Assembly (NCBI RefSeq): GCF_001888185.1
Contig: NZ_CP016364.1
Span: 1,488,001-1,552,000 of the forward strand
Source: Phaeobacter porticola
Lineage (GTDB): Bacteria > Pseudomonadota > Alphaproteobacteria > Rhodobacterales > Rhodobacteraceae
Length of the DNA stretch: 64,000 nucleotides
Direction of reading: 5' to 3'
In this document: positions 44,783-54,417 of the stretch, piece by piece
Layout: the number at the start of each line of letters is the position of its first letter
How positions within the stretch are numbered: the stretch's first letter is position 1
Position numbers and translations under genes: made by a program
Notes under the pieces: model-generated
The model's input: only the letters and a program-made list of their open reading frames with translations
Databases searched by the model: none
What the model was told of the DNA's origin: nothing

Positions 44783-45967
44783 ATGACACCTCGGGCTGGG
44801 ACGGGTTGCGACAGATGCTGGCGCAGGTTGACGCGTCCTGAGTGGTTGTTCGGAGCCATACTGCGTCTGACGCTGGTCTGGCTGGTGTTGGCCGCGTCTC
44901 ACTCTAATGGTCTGGCCCATGAAGTCACGCCAACGATTGCGGATTTCGAAATTGTTGATGGCCAGATGGAGATGCAGCTGCGGCTGAATGCCGAGGCCTT
45001 TGTCGCGGGGATTGATCTTGACGGCATGATGAACACTGATACCGCAGAACAGGCGCAGGACTATGACAGCTTGCGTGCGCTTGGCCCGGATGAGTTGCGT
45101 CCGATGGTTCAGCTTTTTGCAGAGGATTGGGTGCAGACATTCAGCGTCATCGCCAACGGCGCGGTTCCGCTGCAAGTGGGAGAGATCGAGATCCCGGAGC
45201 CGGGCGATATCACCTTGCCGCGCAGCACTGGGATTCAGCTGATCGGTCCGGTGACGCCGGGCGCGCGAGGGTTGAAGATTGGCTGGCCAAAGGGATCAGG
45301 CGGGGTGGTGTTGCGGCAAAACGGTGTCGACCAGCCCTATACAGGTTATCTTCAGGGCGGGGAAACCACCCCGACCATTCCGCTGGCCGGAGGCCTTGCA
45401 CAGACCCCGCGCGAGGCTTTTGCAGATTATATTCCAGTGGGTTACACACATATCCTACCCAAAGGGCTGGATCATATTCTGTTTGTCCTGGGGTTGTTTT
45501 TCTTCAGCACACGCCTGCGCCCGCTGATTTGGCAGGTCAGCGCCTTTACCGTGGCGCATACGATCACATTGGCGCTTGGGGCGATGGGTTGGGTGCATAT
45601 TAATCCCACTATTGTGGAGCCACTGATTGCGGGATCCATCGTTTTTATCGCGGTCGAAAATATCTTTGCCCGCAAGCTGCACAGCTGGCGCACGCTGGTG
45701 ATCTTTGGCTTTGGCCTGCTGCACGGATTGGGGTTTGCGTCGGTGTTGGGAGAGTTCGGCCTGCCAGATGCGCAGTTCTTGCCTGCACTACTGGGGTTCA
45801 ACGTTGGTGTCGAGCTGGGGCAGCTCACGGTGATTGGCGTGGCCTACGGGCTGTTGGGGTTTTGGTTCTGGGGTCATCCCAAATATCGCGGCCGGGTGGC
45901 AATCCCGGCCAGCTTCACAATTGCGCTGATTGGCGGCTACTGGTGTGTGGAGCGGGTGTTGCTTTGA
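44783..45967 (+). CDS. HupE/UreJ-type membrane protein with extracytoplasmic domain
   Basis: Membrane protein of about 394 residues. A hydrophobic export segment ends near LAHEVTPTIADFEI; a roughly 180-residue extracytoplasmic domain follows; the C-terminal half has about six helices with the His-rich signature THILPKGLDHILFVLGLFFFS of the HupE/UreJ group. Related proteins are implicated in nickel transport for hydrogenase or urease; neither enzyme is encoded here. The start is uncertain: ATG at 44774 or 44783, TTG at 44828 or TTG at 44846 all lie in frame. The later starts would leave room for a promoter. Confidence 0.83.
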   Translation: MTPRAGTGCDRCWRRLTRPEWLFGAILRLTLVWLVLAASHSNGLAHEVTPTIADFEIVDGQMEMQLRLNAEAFVAGIDLDGMMNTDTAEQAQDYDSLRALGPDELRPMVQLFAEDWVQTFSVIANGAVPLQVGEIEIPEPGDITLPRSTGIQLIGPVTPGARGLKIGWPKGSGGVVLRQNGVDQPYTGYLQGGETTPTIPLAGGLAQTPREAFADYIPVGYTHILPKGLDHILFVLGLFFFSTRLRPLIWQVSAFTVAHTITLALGAMGWVHINPTIVEPLIAGSIVFIAVENIFARKLHSWRTLVIFGFGLLHGLGFASVLGEFGLPDAQFLPALLGFNVGVELGQLTVIGVAYGLLGFWFWGHPKYRGRVAIPASFTIALIGGYWCVERVLL

Positions 45968-46052
45968 CCGACCATCAGGCCGGTCAGATCCGCAGGGCAC
46001 ACAGCATGTGCCAGAACATGTATCTGTCTAATTGAAAGGTCTGAGAAGTGGC

Positions 46053-46688
46053 CTAGCCCTCCATCGCCGCCATCAAGCTGCGCAGGCTTACCAACGGGTC
46101 CTCATCGCGCCAGATCTCATCACCGATCGCGAAGAAATCGGTGTAGGGGGTCAGATCACGGATCAACTCTGTGGTCAGCCCACCTTCTGCCACCACCGGC
46201 ACTTCGATCATCTGTGACCACCATTCGAACAGCTCTTTTTGCGCCTGATTGCCATCACCCAGCCCGGACGTCCCAATCGGGCCAAAGCTGACATAGTCAG
46301 CACCCGCTTCTGCGGCGGACAGGCCGTCATGACGTGAGGCGCCGCAGAAACTGCCAACAATAGCATCGGTGCCAAGAGCCTTTCGCGCGGCACGCACAGG
46401 GCGGGCAGCGTCCGACAGATGTACACCATCCAGACCCAGACGCTCTGCCAGGATCTGATGATCGGCAATTACAATGGCCACATCGCGGGCGTGGGTCACC
46501 GCGCGCAGCGCATCGCCTGCACGGCTCAGTGTATCTTCGTCGCGGCTGGCCAGTTCCAGGCGGACACATGCGATTTCGACCTCGTCCAGCACACGTGCCA
46601 GCTGGTCCGGAAAGCGGCCAAGTTCAAAACTGGAAGGCGTCGTCAGGTAAATCTGCGGCGTTTCGGGGGCATCAGCGGGGCTGTCCAT
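46053..46688 (-). CDS. thiE: Thiamine-phosphate synthase-like protein
   Basis: TIM-barrel protein of 211 residues resembling thiamine-phosphate synthase, which joins the pyrimidine and thiazole units of thiamine. Visible family segments are GLDGVHLSDAARPVRAAR, FCGASRHDGLSAAEAGADYVSFGPIG and VVAEGGLTTE. The phosphate-binding glycine region is modified, and no other thi genes lie close by, so a diverged paralogue is possible. It is convergent with the HupE-like gene and divergent from trmJ across about 200 bases. Confidence 0.82.
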   Translation of the reverse strand: MDSPADAPETPQIYLTTPSSFELGRFPDQLARVLDEVEIACVRLELASRDEDTLSRAGDALRAVTHARDVAIVIADHQILAERLGLDGVHLSDAARPVRAARKALGTDAIVGSFCGASRHDGLSAAEAGADYVSFGPIGTSGLGDGNQAQKELFEWWSQMIEVPVVAEGGLTTELIRDLTPYTDFFAIGDEIWRDEDPLVSLRSLMAAMEG

Positions 46689-46895
46689 GGGGAGGGCTCC
46701 TGTTCAGTGGTTGTCGGTGTTTAGCGCATTTGCCACTGGACGCAAGGATTTGGCGACACCCCGAGCGGGTTATTTCCGTGTGATGCAGCGCTGATATATC
46801 AGGAATATAGCGGGTTTCCCGCAGAAGTCGCCCCACGTGGCCTTGCCCATCACGCCTGTGCCGACTAGAGCAGAGCAGCTTTTTTGGAGAACCGG

Positions 46896-47642
46896 ATGCC
46901 CAGCGATACCCCTCAGCCCGCCTTTGTGCTCGTACGCCCGCAGATGGGTGAGAATGTCGGCGCTGCCGCCCGAGCGATGTGGAATTTCGGGCTGGACCGG
47001 ATGCGCATCGTGGCACCGCGCGACGGTTGGCCCAACCCCAAGGCCGTTGCCATGGCCTCGGGCGCGGGGCGATTGCTGGATGAGGCGCGCCTCGCTGAGG
47101 ATCTTGCGGGTGCGATTGAGGATTGCGATTTTGTCTTTGCCACCACGGCGCGCCCGCGCGAGTTGACCAAACCGGTCTATAGCCCGGAAGCTGCCATGAA
47201 ACTGGCCGCAGAGAAGATGGCGGCAGGTGAGAAGGTTGCGGTGATGTTCGGCCCCGAACGAGCAGGCCTCGAGAATGAGGATATCGCCCGCGCCAATGCC
47301 ATTATCTCTGTTCCCGTAAATCCTGAATTTGCCTCGCTTAACCTCGGCCAATGTGTCCTGCTGACGGCCTATGAATGGCGCCGTCAGGTGACTGACGTTG
47401 CCCCCGTCGTGACTGACCTTGGCAAATCCGACTGGGCCAGCCATGCGGATGTAGACACTCTGGTCAATCATTATGAGGACCGTCTGGACGACGCAGGGTT
47501 CTTCTTTCCGCCCGACAAGGCGCCCAGCATGAAAACCGTGTTCCGCAATATGTTCAGCCGGATGCCGCTCACCCGAGCGGATGTGCAGATGCTGCATGGG
47601 ATCATGCGACAGATGGTCCGCTGGAAAGAAAAACGCGACTGA
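46896..47642 (+). CDS. trmJ: tRNA/rRNA methyltransferase of the SpoU family (TrmJ-like)
   Basis: SPOUT-class ribose 2'-O-methyltransferase of 248 residues. Motif 1 is FVLVRPQMGENVGAAARAMWNFG, motif 2 VMFGPERAGLENEDI, and motif 3 SLNLGQCVLLTAYEWRR, the trefoil-knot SAM site. TrmJ modifies position 32 of several tRNAs. A C-terminal extension (from about 170) matches the TrmJ dimerisation region. I chose the ATG at 46896 with GGAG upstream; a TTG twelve bases earlier is in frame. It precedes ctaA on the same strand by about 90 bases. Confidence 0.92.
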   Translation: MPSDTPQPAFVLVRPQMGENVGAAARAMWNFGLDRMRIVAPRDGWPNPKAVAMASGAGRLLDEARLAEDLAGAIEDCDFVFATTARPRELTKPVYSPEAAMKLAAEKMAAGEKVAVMFGPERAGLENEDIARANAIISVPVNPEFASLNLGQCVLLTAYEWRRQVTDVAPVVTDLGKSDWASHADVDTLVNHYEDRLDDAGFFFPPDKAPSMKTVFRNMFSRMPLTRADVQMLHGIMRQMVRWKEKRD

Positions 47643-47733
47643 GGCGCGACTTCGGGCGGATTTGCACCATAGTCGCCCACTGGACGGGGCCGAACATGCG
47701 GCCTAGCTTGACGAGAAATTGGAAGAGGCAAGC

Positions 47734-48882
47734 ATGAGCAAGCGCAGCATTTTCGAAGAGGTCTCTGGCAACGAGCCGCAAGAACGCCCACAGGCGACAC
47801 CCGGCGGTATTGATCGCACCCGCCGCGGCGCAAGAGGCGCAATTCGTGCGTGGCTGGCAGTGCTGTTTGCGCTGGTGGTGGCGATGATTGTTGTCGGCGG
47901 GCTGACCCGGCTGACCGACAGTGGACTGTCGATCACCGAATGGCGGCCTGTGACCGGTGCCATGCCACCGCTGAGCGAGGCAGACTGGCAGGCAGAGTTC
48001 GACAAATATAAGGAAATCGATCAGTGGCGCATTGAGAACCAATGGATGCAGCTGGCGGATTTCAAGGAAATCTACTGGTGGGAATGGGGCCATCGCCAGC
48101 TGGGCCGGGTGATCGGCCTGGTCTGGGCGCTGGGGTTCCTAGGTTTTGCGCTGGCGCGGCAGATCCCGGTCCGCTGGACCGGGCGTCTGGCGCTGCCGGG
48201 TGTTCTGGGCGGCGTTCAGGGCGCGATCGGATGGTGGATGGTGGCCTCTGGTGTAACGCAGGGGGAGGGCATGACCTCGGTCGCGTCTTACCGCTTGGCA
48301 ACCCATCTGGGGCTGGCGTTTGTCATTCTGGGCTTCATCGCCTGGTATATGTTTCTACTGGGGCGCGAAGAGCGCGATCTGATGCAGGCCCGCCGTGCCA
48401 AGGAGGCCAAGCTGTTTGGTCTTTCCACTGGGCTACTGCACTTCAGCTTTTTGCAAATTATTCTGGGTGCGCTGGTGGCGGGCATTGATGCAGGCCGGTC
48501 CTATACCGATTGGCCACTGATGGCGGGTCAAATCCTGCCGCCTGAGCCGTTTATGTTGCAGCCGCTTTGGAGCAACTTTTTTGAAAATCCCGGCCTAGTG
48601 CAATTTATCCATCGGATCAGCGGCTATCTCTTGCTGGCCTTTGGTGTGGTGGTCTGGCTGCGGGGCCGGGGCAGCGCCCATCCACGCTCGCGCTTTGCCT
48701 TTAATGCAGTCTTTGCGGCGCTGATGTTGCAAATGGTCCTTGGTGTCGTCACCGTGCTCTATGCCGCACCTTGGCAGATCGCGATCCTGCATCAGCTGAT
48801 GGCTGTCTGTCTCTGGGTGCTGATCCTGCGGGCGCGGTATCTGTCGGGTTATCCCATTGCAACTTCGATTAAGGATCACTGA
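47734..48882 (+). CDS. ctaA: Heme A synthase CtaA
   Basis: Membrane enzyme of 382 residues that oxidises heme O to heme A for cytochrome aa3 oxidase. About eight hydrophobic helices are present, with conserved histidines in WEWGHRQLGRVIGL, ATHLGLAF, FIHRISGYLLL and ILHQLMAV. The conserved GGLTRLTDSGLSITEW early segment is diagnostic. The start at 47734 has GGAAGAGG upstream. The M32 peptidase gene begins two bases after its stop, so the two may be co-transcribed. Confidence 0.95.
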   Translation: MSKRSIFEEVSGNEPQERPQATPGGIDRTRRGARGAIRAWLAVLFALVVAMIVVGGLTRLTDSGLSITEWRPVTGAMPPLSEADWQAEFDKYKEIDQWRIENQWMQLADFKEIYWWEWGHRQLGRVIGLVWALGFLGFALARQIPVRWTGRLALPGVLGGVQGAIGWWMVASGVTQGEGMTSVASYRLATHLGLAFVILGFIAWYMFLLGREERDLMQARRAKEAKLFGLSTGLLHFSFLQIILGALVAGIDAGRSYTDWPLMAGQILPPEPFMLQPLWSNFFENPGLVQFIHRISGYLLLAFGVVVWLRGRGSAHPRSRFAFNAVFAALMLQMVLGVVTVLYAAPWQIAILHQLMAVCLWVLILRARYLSGYPIATSIKDH

Positions 48883-48884
48883 GA

Positions 48885-50354
48885 ATGAGCGTATTTGAAG
48901 ACTTGATGGCCTATGAGCGCGATACACAAGCGCTTGGCCAGATTGCGGGCCGTCTGGGCTGGGATCAGGAAACCATGATGCCACGCGGTGCCGCCCCCCA
49001 GCGGGGCGAAGAAATGGCGGCGATTGAGGCGGCTCTGCACGCCCGTCGCTCTGACCCGCAGGTGGCCGACTGGCTGGTACGGGCCGAGGCTACGGACGAC
49101 ATCGGCGCGGCCCAGCTGCGCGAAATCCGGCGTAGTCATGAGCGTGCTGTCAAGGTGCCTGGTGATCTGGCCAAACGCATTGCCCGCGTCACCTCCGAGG
49201 CGCAGGGCAAATGGGCAGCCGCCCGTGCCGCTGAGGACGTCGCAGCCTTCCTGCCGGTGCTGGAGGAAGTGGTCGCGCTAAAGCGCGAAGAGGGGCAGGC
49301 TTTGGCTGCCGGGGGCGATGTCTATGACGCGATGATCGCCGATTACGAACATGGCACCACCGCCGCCGAGATTGCAGCCCTGTTTGATGCCATGCGCCCG
49401 CGTCTGGTTGATCTGCGCGCGCGCGTTTTGGACAAACCCGCGCCGACAGGTGTCAGCGGTCATTTTGATGCCGATAAGCAGATGGCACTGACCACCACGC
49501 TGGCCGAGACCTTTGGCTACCAGATGCGCCATGGTCGGGTCGACAAGGCGGTGCATCCCTTCTGTTCCGGCAGCGGTCTGGACGTGCGTGTCACCACCCG
49601 TACCAGCGACGATGATCCGTTCAATTGTTTCTATTCCACCATTCACGAGGTCGGTCACGCCGCCTATGAGCAGAACATTGATCAGGCCTATCTGCTGACC
49701 CCACTGGGGCGCGGCGTCTCGATGGGGGTGCATGAAAGCCAGAGCCGGATCTATGAGAACCAACTGGGCCGCAGCCGTGCCTTTACCGGCTGGCTGTTTG
49801 AGCAGATGGTGCCGCAGTTTGGTGACTTTGGCATTGCAGATGCCGATGCGTTCTATGCGGCAGTGAATGCGGTTCACAACGGCTACATCCGCACCGAGGC
49901 CGATGAGTTGCAGTATAATTTGCATGTGATGATGCGGTTTGATCTGGAGCGCGCGCTGATGTCCGGCGATTTGCAGGTGCAGGATCTGGAAGCGGCCTGG
50001 AATGACCGTTTTGCTGCTGATTTTGGCTATGGCGTTGATAGACCATCCAATGGCTGTTTGCAGGATGTGCATTGGTCAGTGGGTCTGTTCGGCTATTTCC
50101 CGACCTATTCATTGGGCAATGTCTACGCCGGTTGTCTCTATCAGGCGCTGCGTCAGGCGGTGCCGGATCTGGATGCGCAGCTGGCGGCGGGCGACACGGT
50201 CGCGGCAACCAGCTGGCTGCGGGACAATCTGCAAACCCATGGTGGATTGCGCAGCCCGGTTGAGACCATCACCCATGCAGCTGGAATGACGCCCAGCCCA
50301 GAGCCGCTGTTGAGCTATCTGGAAGACAAATTCGGCGCGCTTTACGGGCTGTAA
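48885..50354 (+). CDS. M32-family carboxypeptidase (thermostable carboxypeptidase 1 type)
   Basis: Zinc metallopeptidase of 489 residues, removing single residues from peptide C-termini in the cytosol. The zinc motif is HEVGH at 254-258, within FYSTIHEVGHAAYEQN, and the third ligand region follows in GVHESQSRIYENQLGRS. HPFCSGSGLDVRVTTR upstream and GYIRTEADELQYNLHVM downstream are additional M32 signatures. Length is usual for bacteria. It begins just after ctaA, and no regulatory feature is seen between them. Confidence 0.94.
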   Translation: MSVFEDLMAYERDTQALGQIAGRLGWDQETMMPRGAAPQRGEEMAAIEAALHARRSDPQVADWLVRAEATDDIGAAQLREIRRSHERAVKVPGDLAKRIARVTSEAQGKWAAARAAEDVAAFLPVLEEVVALKREEGQALAAGGDVYDAMIADYEHGTTAAEIAALFDAMRPRLVDLRARVLDKPAPTGVSGHFDADKQMALTTTLAETFGYQMRHGRVDKAVHPFCSGSGLDVRVTTRTSDDDPFNCFYSTIHEVGHAAYEQNIDQAYLLTPLGRGVSMGVHESQSRIYENQLGRSRAFTGWLFEQMVPQFGDFGIADADAFYAAVNAVHNGYIRTEADELQYNLHVMMRFDLERALMSGDLQVQDLEAAWNDRFAADFGYGVDRPSNGCLQDVHWSVGLFGYFPTYSLGNVYAGCLYQALRQAVPDLDAQLAAGDTVAATSWLRDNLQTHGGLRSPVETITHAAGMTPSPEPLLSYLEDKFGALYGL

Positions 50355-50390
50355 GCCGACGGGCCGCAATAATCAGCAAATCTCCCGTCA

Positions 50391-50412
50391 ATCGCTGGCG
50401 GGGGTTTGTCCG
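50391..50412 (+). terminator. Possible terminator after the carboxypeptidase gene
   Basis: CCCGTC and GGCGGG can pair with one GU wobble around a short loop and are followed by GGTTTG. The T tract is poor, so this is only a weak candidate. Confidence 0.35.
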
Positions 50413-50451
50413 TTCTGGTGTGGCGCCCGTGTTTCGTCGGCGCAGGCTTGG

Positions 50452-50802
50452 TCAGATCAGCGCCATACGCTCGGCGCGCTCAGGATCGGGGAAGGGACGG
50501 TACAGGCCGAAGTCAGCCGAGGCGATCAGCGCATTTACATTGGCATAGAGACGCTCGACGTTTTCGTCTGTTTCACCCAGCACCCGAAATGCCTGATCCA
50601 GCTGAGTCATATTGGCGAATTCGATTTCCAGCAGGAAATCACGATGCTTGTCACTGGCCAGATTCAGTTTGCGGCGCAAAAGACGCCAGCCCTGTATAAC
50701 ATCGCGTTCCCGCAGATAGGACATCCACTGGTCCACGGCATTGGCAAAAGCAATTGCCTTGGCCTCGTGGTGCAGGTCAATTGAACAGTGATAGAGGTTC
50801 AT
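50452..50802 (-). CDS. DUF6614-type conserved protein
   Basis: A 116-residue protein with a ferredoxin-like or dimeric alpha-beta barrel look: MNLYHCSIDLHHEAKAIAFA, WMSYLRERDVIQGWRLLRRKL and FLLEIEFANMTQLDQAF. I associate the pattern with DUF6614, a family without known activity. It has GGAGGGT before the ATG, consistent with translation. It is convergent with the carboxypeptidase gene and lies downstream of the gyrA terminator on the same strand, with its own promoter expected in the 130-base gap. Confidence 0.75.
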   Translation of the reverse strand: MNLYHCSIDLHHEAKAIAFANAVDQWMSYLRERDVIQGWRLLRRKLNLASDKHRDFLLEIEFANMTQLDQAFRVLGETDENVERLYANVNALIASADFGLYRPFPDPERAERMALI

Positions 50803-50873
50803 GCGAACCCTCCCTTTGCGGTGGCGGATGTGTGCAAAAGGCTGCCAGAAACCTATTAGATTTCGATTAACGC

Positions 50874-50897
50874 AAAACGCCGCCCATAGGGCGGCGT
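50874..50897 (-). terminator. gyrA terminator
   Basis: A 9-base perfect stem (ACGCCGCCC at 50877-50885 with GGGCGGCGT at 50889-50897) and 3-base loop ends in TTTT on the minus strand, about 40 bases after the gyrA stop. Confidence 0.85.
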
Positions 50898-50934
50898 CTG
50901 TATTTGTGTTTTATCCAGGTGACGCGCGCGCAGA

Positions 50935-53703
50935 TCAGTTCTCTTCGCTTACGCCTGCTGCGTCATCCGAGGCTGGCAAATCACCGTCTTCGTCGGACTG
51001 TTCTGCAATCCACGCGACCGAGACAACCTCTTCGCCTTTGGCTGTGTTGAACACCCGGACGCCACCAGCAGAGCGGGAGCGGAAAGAGATGCCATCAATC
51101 GGCACCCGGATCGACTGGCCCTTGGATGTGGCCAGCATGATCTGATCGTCCAGATCAACCGGGAAGGAGGCCACAATGGCCCCGCCACGCATGGCCTTAT
51201 CCATCGCGGTCACACCCATACCGCCCCGTCCACGAACTGGATAATCGTGGCTTGAGCTAAGCTTGCCAGACCCAGCAGAGGTGATGGTCAGGATCAGGTT
51301 TTCAACCGCCGACATTTCGGCATAGCGTTCCTGACTGATGGCACCTGCAACTGCGTCTTCCTCGTCACTCTCGCCATCATCGGCAATACCTGCTACCGCG
51401 CGGCGCATCTTGAGATAGGCGGCCCGTTCCTCGGGCGAGGCACTGAAGTGACGGATTACCGACATCGACACCACGTGATCATCACCATTCAGGCGAATGC
51501 CACGCACACCGGTGGATTCCCGTGAATTGAAGACGCGCACATCGGTGGTGCGGAATCGGATTGCACGACCGGAGTCGGTGAACAGCATCACATCATCATC
51601 TTCCGAACAAATTCGGGCATTGACCAGCTTGACCGAGCCATCCTCGGGCAGTTTCATCGCGATCTTGCCGTTGCGGCGCACATTGGTGAAATCCGACAGG
51701 CGGTTGCGACGGACATCCCCTGCGCTGGTGGCAAAGATGACTTGCAGATTTTCCCATTCGTCATCCGGCACATCGACCGGCATGATCGCTGCAATCGACA
51801 CGCCCGGCGGGATCGGCAGAATATTGACAATCGCCTTACCCTTCGACGTGCGGCCACCTTGCGGCAGGCGCCAAGTCTTCAGCTTGTAGACCATGCCGTC
51901 GGTGGTGAAGAACAACAGCTGGGTATGGGTATTGGCCACAAAGAGGTTGGTGACAACATCCTCTTCCTTCGTCTGCATGCCGGACAATCCCTTGCCGCCA
52001 CGTTTCTGGGCGCGGAAATCAGCCAGCGGGGTACGTTTGATATAGCCACCGCTGGTGATCGTCACGACCATGTCTTCGCGTTCGATCAGGTCTTCGTCGT
52101 CCATGTCGCCGGACCAGTCGACGATCTCGGTACGGCGGGGCACGGCGAAATTGTCACGCACTTCGCGCAGCTCGTCCGAGATGATACCCAGGATCCGCTC
52201 ACGCGAAGACAGGATCTCAAGGTATTCCTTGATCTTGCCCGCCAGTTCTTCCAGCTCATCGGTGACTTCTTTGACACCAATCTGTGTCAGGCGCTGCAAC
52301 CGCAGTTCGAGAATAGCGCGGGCCTGAATCTCAGAGAGATTATAGGTGCCGTCATCATTCATGGTGTGGGTCGGATCGTCAATCAGACGGATATAAGGTG
52401 CGATGTCGACCGCAGGCCAGCGCCGGGTCATCAGCTTATGTCGGGCTTCGGCTGCATCCGCAGAGGCGCGGATGGTTGCGACCACCTCGTCCACATTCGA
52501 AACAGCGACCGCCAAACCGCACAGGATATGGCTGCGTTCCCGCGCCTTGCGCAGGTCATAGGCGGTGCGCCGCGCAATCACGTCTTCGCGGAAATCAAGG
52601 AAGGAGGTCAGGAACCGGCGCAGGGTCAGCTGTTCGGGGCGACCACCGTTCAAGGCCAGCATGTTGCAGCCAAAGTGCGTCTGCATGGGCGAGAAACGAT
52701 AGAGCTGGTTCAGTACCACCTCTGCCGTGGCATCACGTTTCAGCTCGACAACAACGCGCACGCCGTTGCGATCGGATTCATCCTGAACGTGGCTGACACC
52801 CTCGATCTTTTTCTCGCGCACCTGCTCGGCGATCTTTTCGATCATCGCCGCTTTGTTGACCTGATAAGGGATTTCTTCGACCACGATCGCATAGCGGTCC
52901 TTGCGGATCTCCTCAACGCGGGTCTTGGCGCGAATGACTACGCTGCCGCGTCCTTCCAGATAGGCCTTGCGCGCGCCGGACCGGCCCAGCATCACACCGC
53001 CGGTTGGGAAATCCGGGCCGGGTACATAGTCGATCAGCTGTTCGCTGGTCAGATCCGGGTCTTCGATCAGCGCGAGCGTGGCATCAATCACTTCGCCCAG
53101 ATTGTGGGGCGGGATATTTGTCGCCATGCCAACGGCAATACCGCCAGCTCCATTGACCAGCATGTTGGGGAACCGCGCCGGCAGCACCGTGGGTTCACGG
53201 TCCTTGCCATCGTAGTTGTCCTGAAAATCGACCGTGTCTTTTTCAATGTCAGCCAGGATTGAGGCGGCGGGTTTGTCCATCCGTACTTCGGTATAGCGCA
53301 TGGCGGCTGGATTATCGCCATCCATGGAGCCGAAGTTGCCCTGACCATCCAAGAGCGGCAGCGACATGGAGAAATCCTGCGCCATCCGCACCAAGGCGTC
53401 ATAGATCGCAGAGTCACCATGGGGGTGGTATTTACCCATGACATCACCAACCGGACGCGCCGATTTGCGATAGGGCTTGTCATGCGAATTGCCGACCTCG
53501 TGCATGGCGTAGAGAATCCGGCGGTGAACCGGTTTCAGACCGTCACGCAGGTCAGGAATGGCGCGGCTGACAATAACCGACATCGCATAGTCGAGATACG
53601 AAGTGCGCATCTCGGATTCGATGGACACCGTCGGGCCGTCATACTTTGGCCGTTCGGGTTTGTTTTCGTCCATGTTTTCAGGAGTTTCCGGCGTATCGTT
53701 CAC
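50935..53703 (-). CDS. gyrA: DNA gyrase subunit A
   Basis: Type IIA topoisomerase subunit of 922 residues. The catalytic tyrosine is Tyr137 in [10 protein letters not shown]. The quinolone-resistance region reads [10 protein letters not shown], with Ser98 and Asp102 equivalent to E. coli Ser83 and Asp87, so the common resistance substitutions are absent. The C-terminal beta-pinwheel includes the GyrA box [10 protein letters not shown]. The start is GTG at 53703, chosen because Roseobacter homologues begin with this acidic segment; ATG at 53673 is an alternative. A hairpin terminator follows. Confidence 0.97.
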   Translation of the reverse strand: MNDTPETPENMDENKPERPKYDGPTVSIESEMRTSYLDYAMSVIVSRAIPDLRDGLKPVHRRILYAMHEVGNSHDKPYRKSARPVGDVMGKYHPHGDSAIYDALVRMAQDFSMSLPLLDGQGNFGSMDGDNPAAMRYTEVRMDKPAASILADIEKDTVDFQDNYDGKDREPTVLPARFPNMLVNGAGGIAVGMATNIPPHNLGEVIDATLALIEDPDLTSEQLIDYVPGPDFPTGGVMLGRSGARKAYLEGRGSVVIRAKTRVEEIRKDRYAIVVEEIPYQVNKAAMIEKIAEQVREKKIEGVSHVQDESDRNGVRVVVELKRDATAEVVLNQLYRFSPMQTHFGCNMLALNGGRPEQLTLRRFLTSFLDFREDVIARRTAYDLRKARERSHILCGLAVAVSNVDEVVATIRASADAAEARHKLMTRRWPAVDIAPYIRLIDDPTHTMNDDGTYNLSEIQARAILELRLQRLTQIGVKEVTDELEELAGKIKEYLEILSSRERILGIISDELREVRDNFAVPRRTEIVDWSGDMDDEDLIEREDMVVTITSGGYIKRTPLADFRAQKRGGKGLSGMQTKEEDVVTNLFVANTHTQLLFFTTDGMVYKLKTWRLPQGGRTSKGKAIVNILPIPPGVSIAAIMPVDVPDDEWENLQVIFATSAGDVRRNRLSDFTNVRRNGKIAMKLPEDGSVKLVNARICSEDDDVMLFTDSGRAIRFRTTDVRVFNSRESTGVRGIRLNGDDHVVSMSVIRHFSASPEERAAYLKMRRAVAGIADDGESDEEDAVAGAISQERYAEMSAVENLILTITSAGSGKLSSSHDYPVRGRGGMGVTAMDKAMRGGAIVASFPVDLDDQIMLATSKGQSIRVPIDGISFRSRSAGGVRVFNTAKGEEVVSVAWIAEQSDEDGDLPASDDAAGVSEEN

Positions 53704-53897
53704 GTTGGCTGCCCGTTGTTATTATTGGGTCTATATATTGTGTCTGCACCATAACAGACAGGGCATATAAGGCGCAAGCAAGCAGGGCTGCGGAGCGCGC
53801 CCGTGCCGGAGCTTTTCTTCCAACGGGCTGTATTTGTTCGGAATTAACCTTTCCTATGCTAAGCTGTCTATGGGGGGATCCGTAAGGGAGACCTGAA

Positions 53898-54167
53898 ATG
53901 GAGACACGCGAAACTGAATTGATGCTGAAGGGCTACGGTCTGACCACGGCAGAGATGACCTATCATATGCCGGACTATACCCATGTCCTGAACACTTTCG
54001 TCTGGCAGGAGTATGATCTGGCGCCAGATCATCCGCGATTGTTTGAGTTTATCGAGTATTGGCAGCGCGAGATTGAAGGCCCGCTGCATTCCGTCCGCTT
54101 TACCCATCGCAAGATGATCAGCCCGGGGGAATGGCGCAACGTAACGGGCATCCTGCGCATGCATTGA
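53898..54167 (+). CDS. usg: Usg family protein
   Basis: An 89-residue protein matching the alphaproteobacterial Usg family. The pattern is LMLKGYGLTTAEMTYHMPDY, TFVWQEYDLAPDHPRLFEF and YWQREIEGPLHSVRFTH. The name comes from a position upstream of trp genes in some species, which are not present here. Function is unknown. The ATG at 53898 has AAGGGAG upstream. It is divergent from gyrA across about 195 bases and ends in a stem-loop terminator. Confidence 0.85.
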   Translation: METRETELMLKGYGLTTAEMTYHMPDYTHVLNTFVWQEYDLAPDHPRLFEFIEYWQREIEGPLHSVRFTHRKMISPGEWRNVTGILRMH

Positions 54168-54180
54168 TCTTGTAGAACTC

Positions 54181-54212
54181 GCAAGCGGATCAACAGTCCG
54201 CTTGCTGTATCT
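54181..54212 (+). terminator. Hairpin terminator after usg
   Basis: A 9-base perfect stem (GCAAGCGGA at 54181-54189, TCCGCTTGC at 54197-54205) with a 7-base loop, followed by TGTATCT. The T tract is weak. The remaining 200 bases before zwf hold only its presumed promoter. Confidence 0.65.
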
Positions 54213-54417
54213 ATGACTGATCTGACCAGTTGACCTCTACCGAATATAGTTGAGGGTGACACTGGCTGTTTTCTTCTATCTACAACTGCATATACTGCCA
54301 TCTGATTGACCCGCATCAGTCGGGCCTATCGCTATGGTCGCCTGACGTTTTTGACCGTGTTCTGTCCGGTGTGCATTGCCCGGGACGTGTTTGATCCAGA
54401 CTGAAAGAAGGCACATC

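Noticed and set aside
45960..45995. Hairpin between the HupE-like gene and thiE
   Set aside because: Only six bases pair, with a long loop and no T tract.
51742..53262. 506-codon open frame antisense to gyrA
   Set aside because: Long antisense frames are common in GC-rich coding DNA. The frame has no recognisable domain and lies wholly within an intact gyrA.
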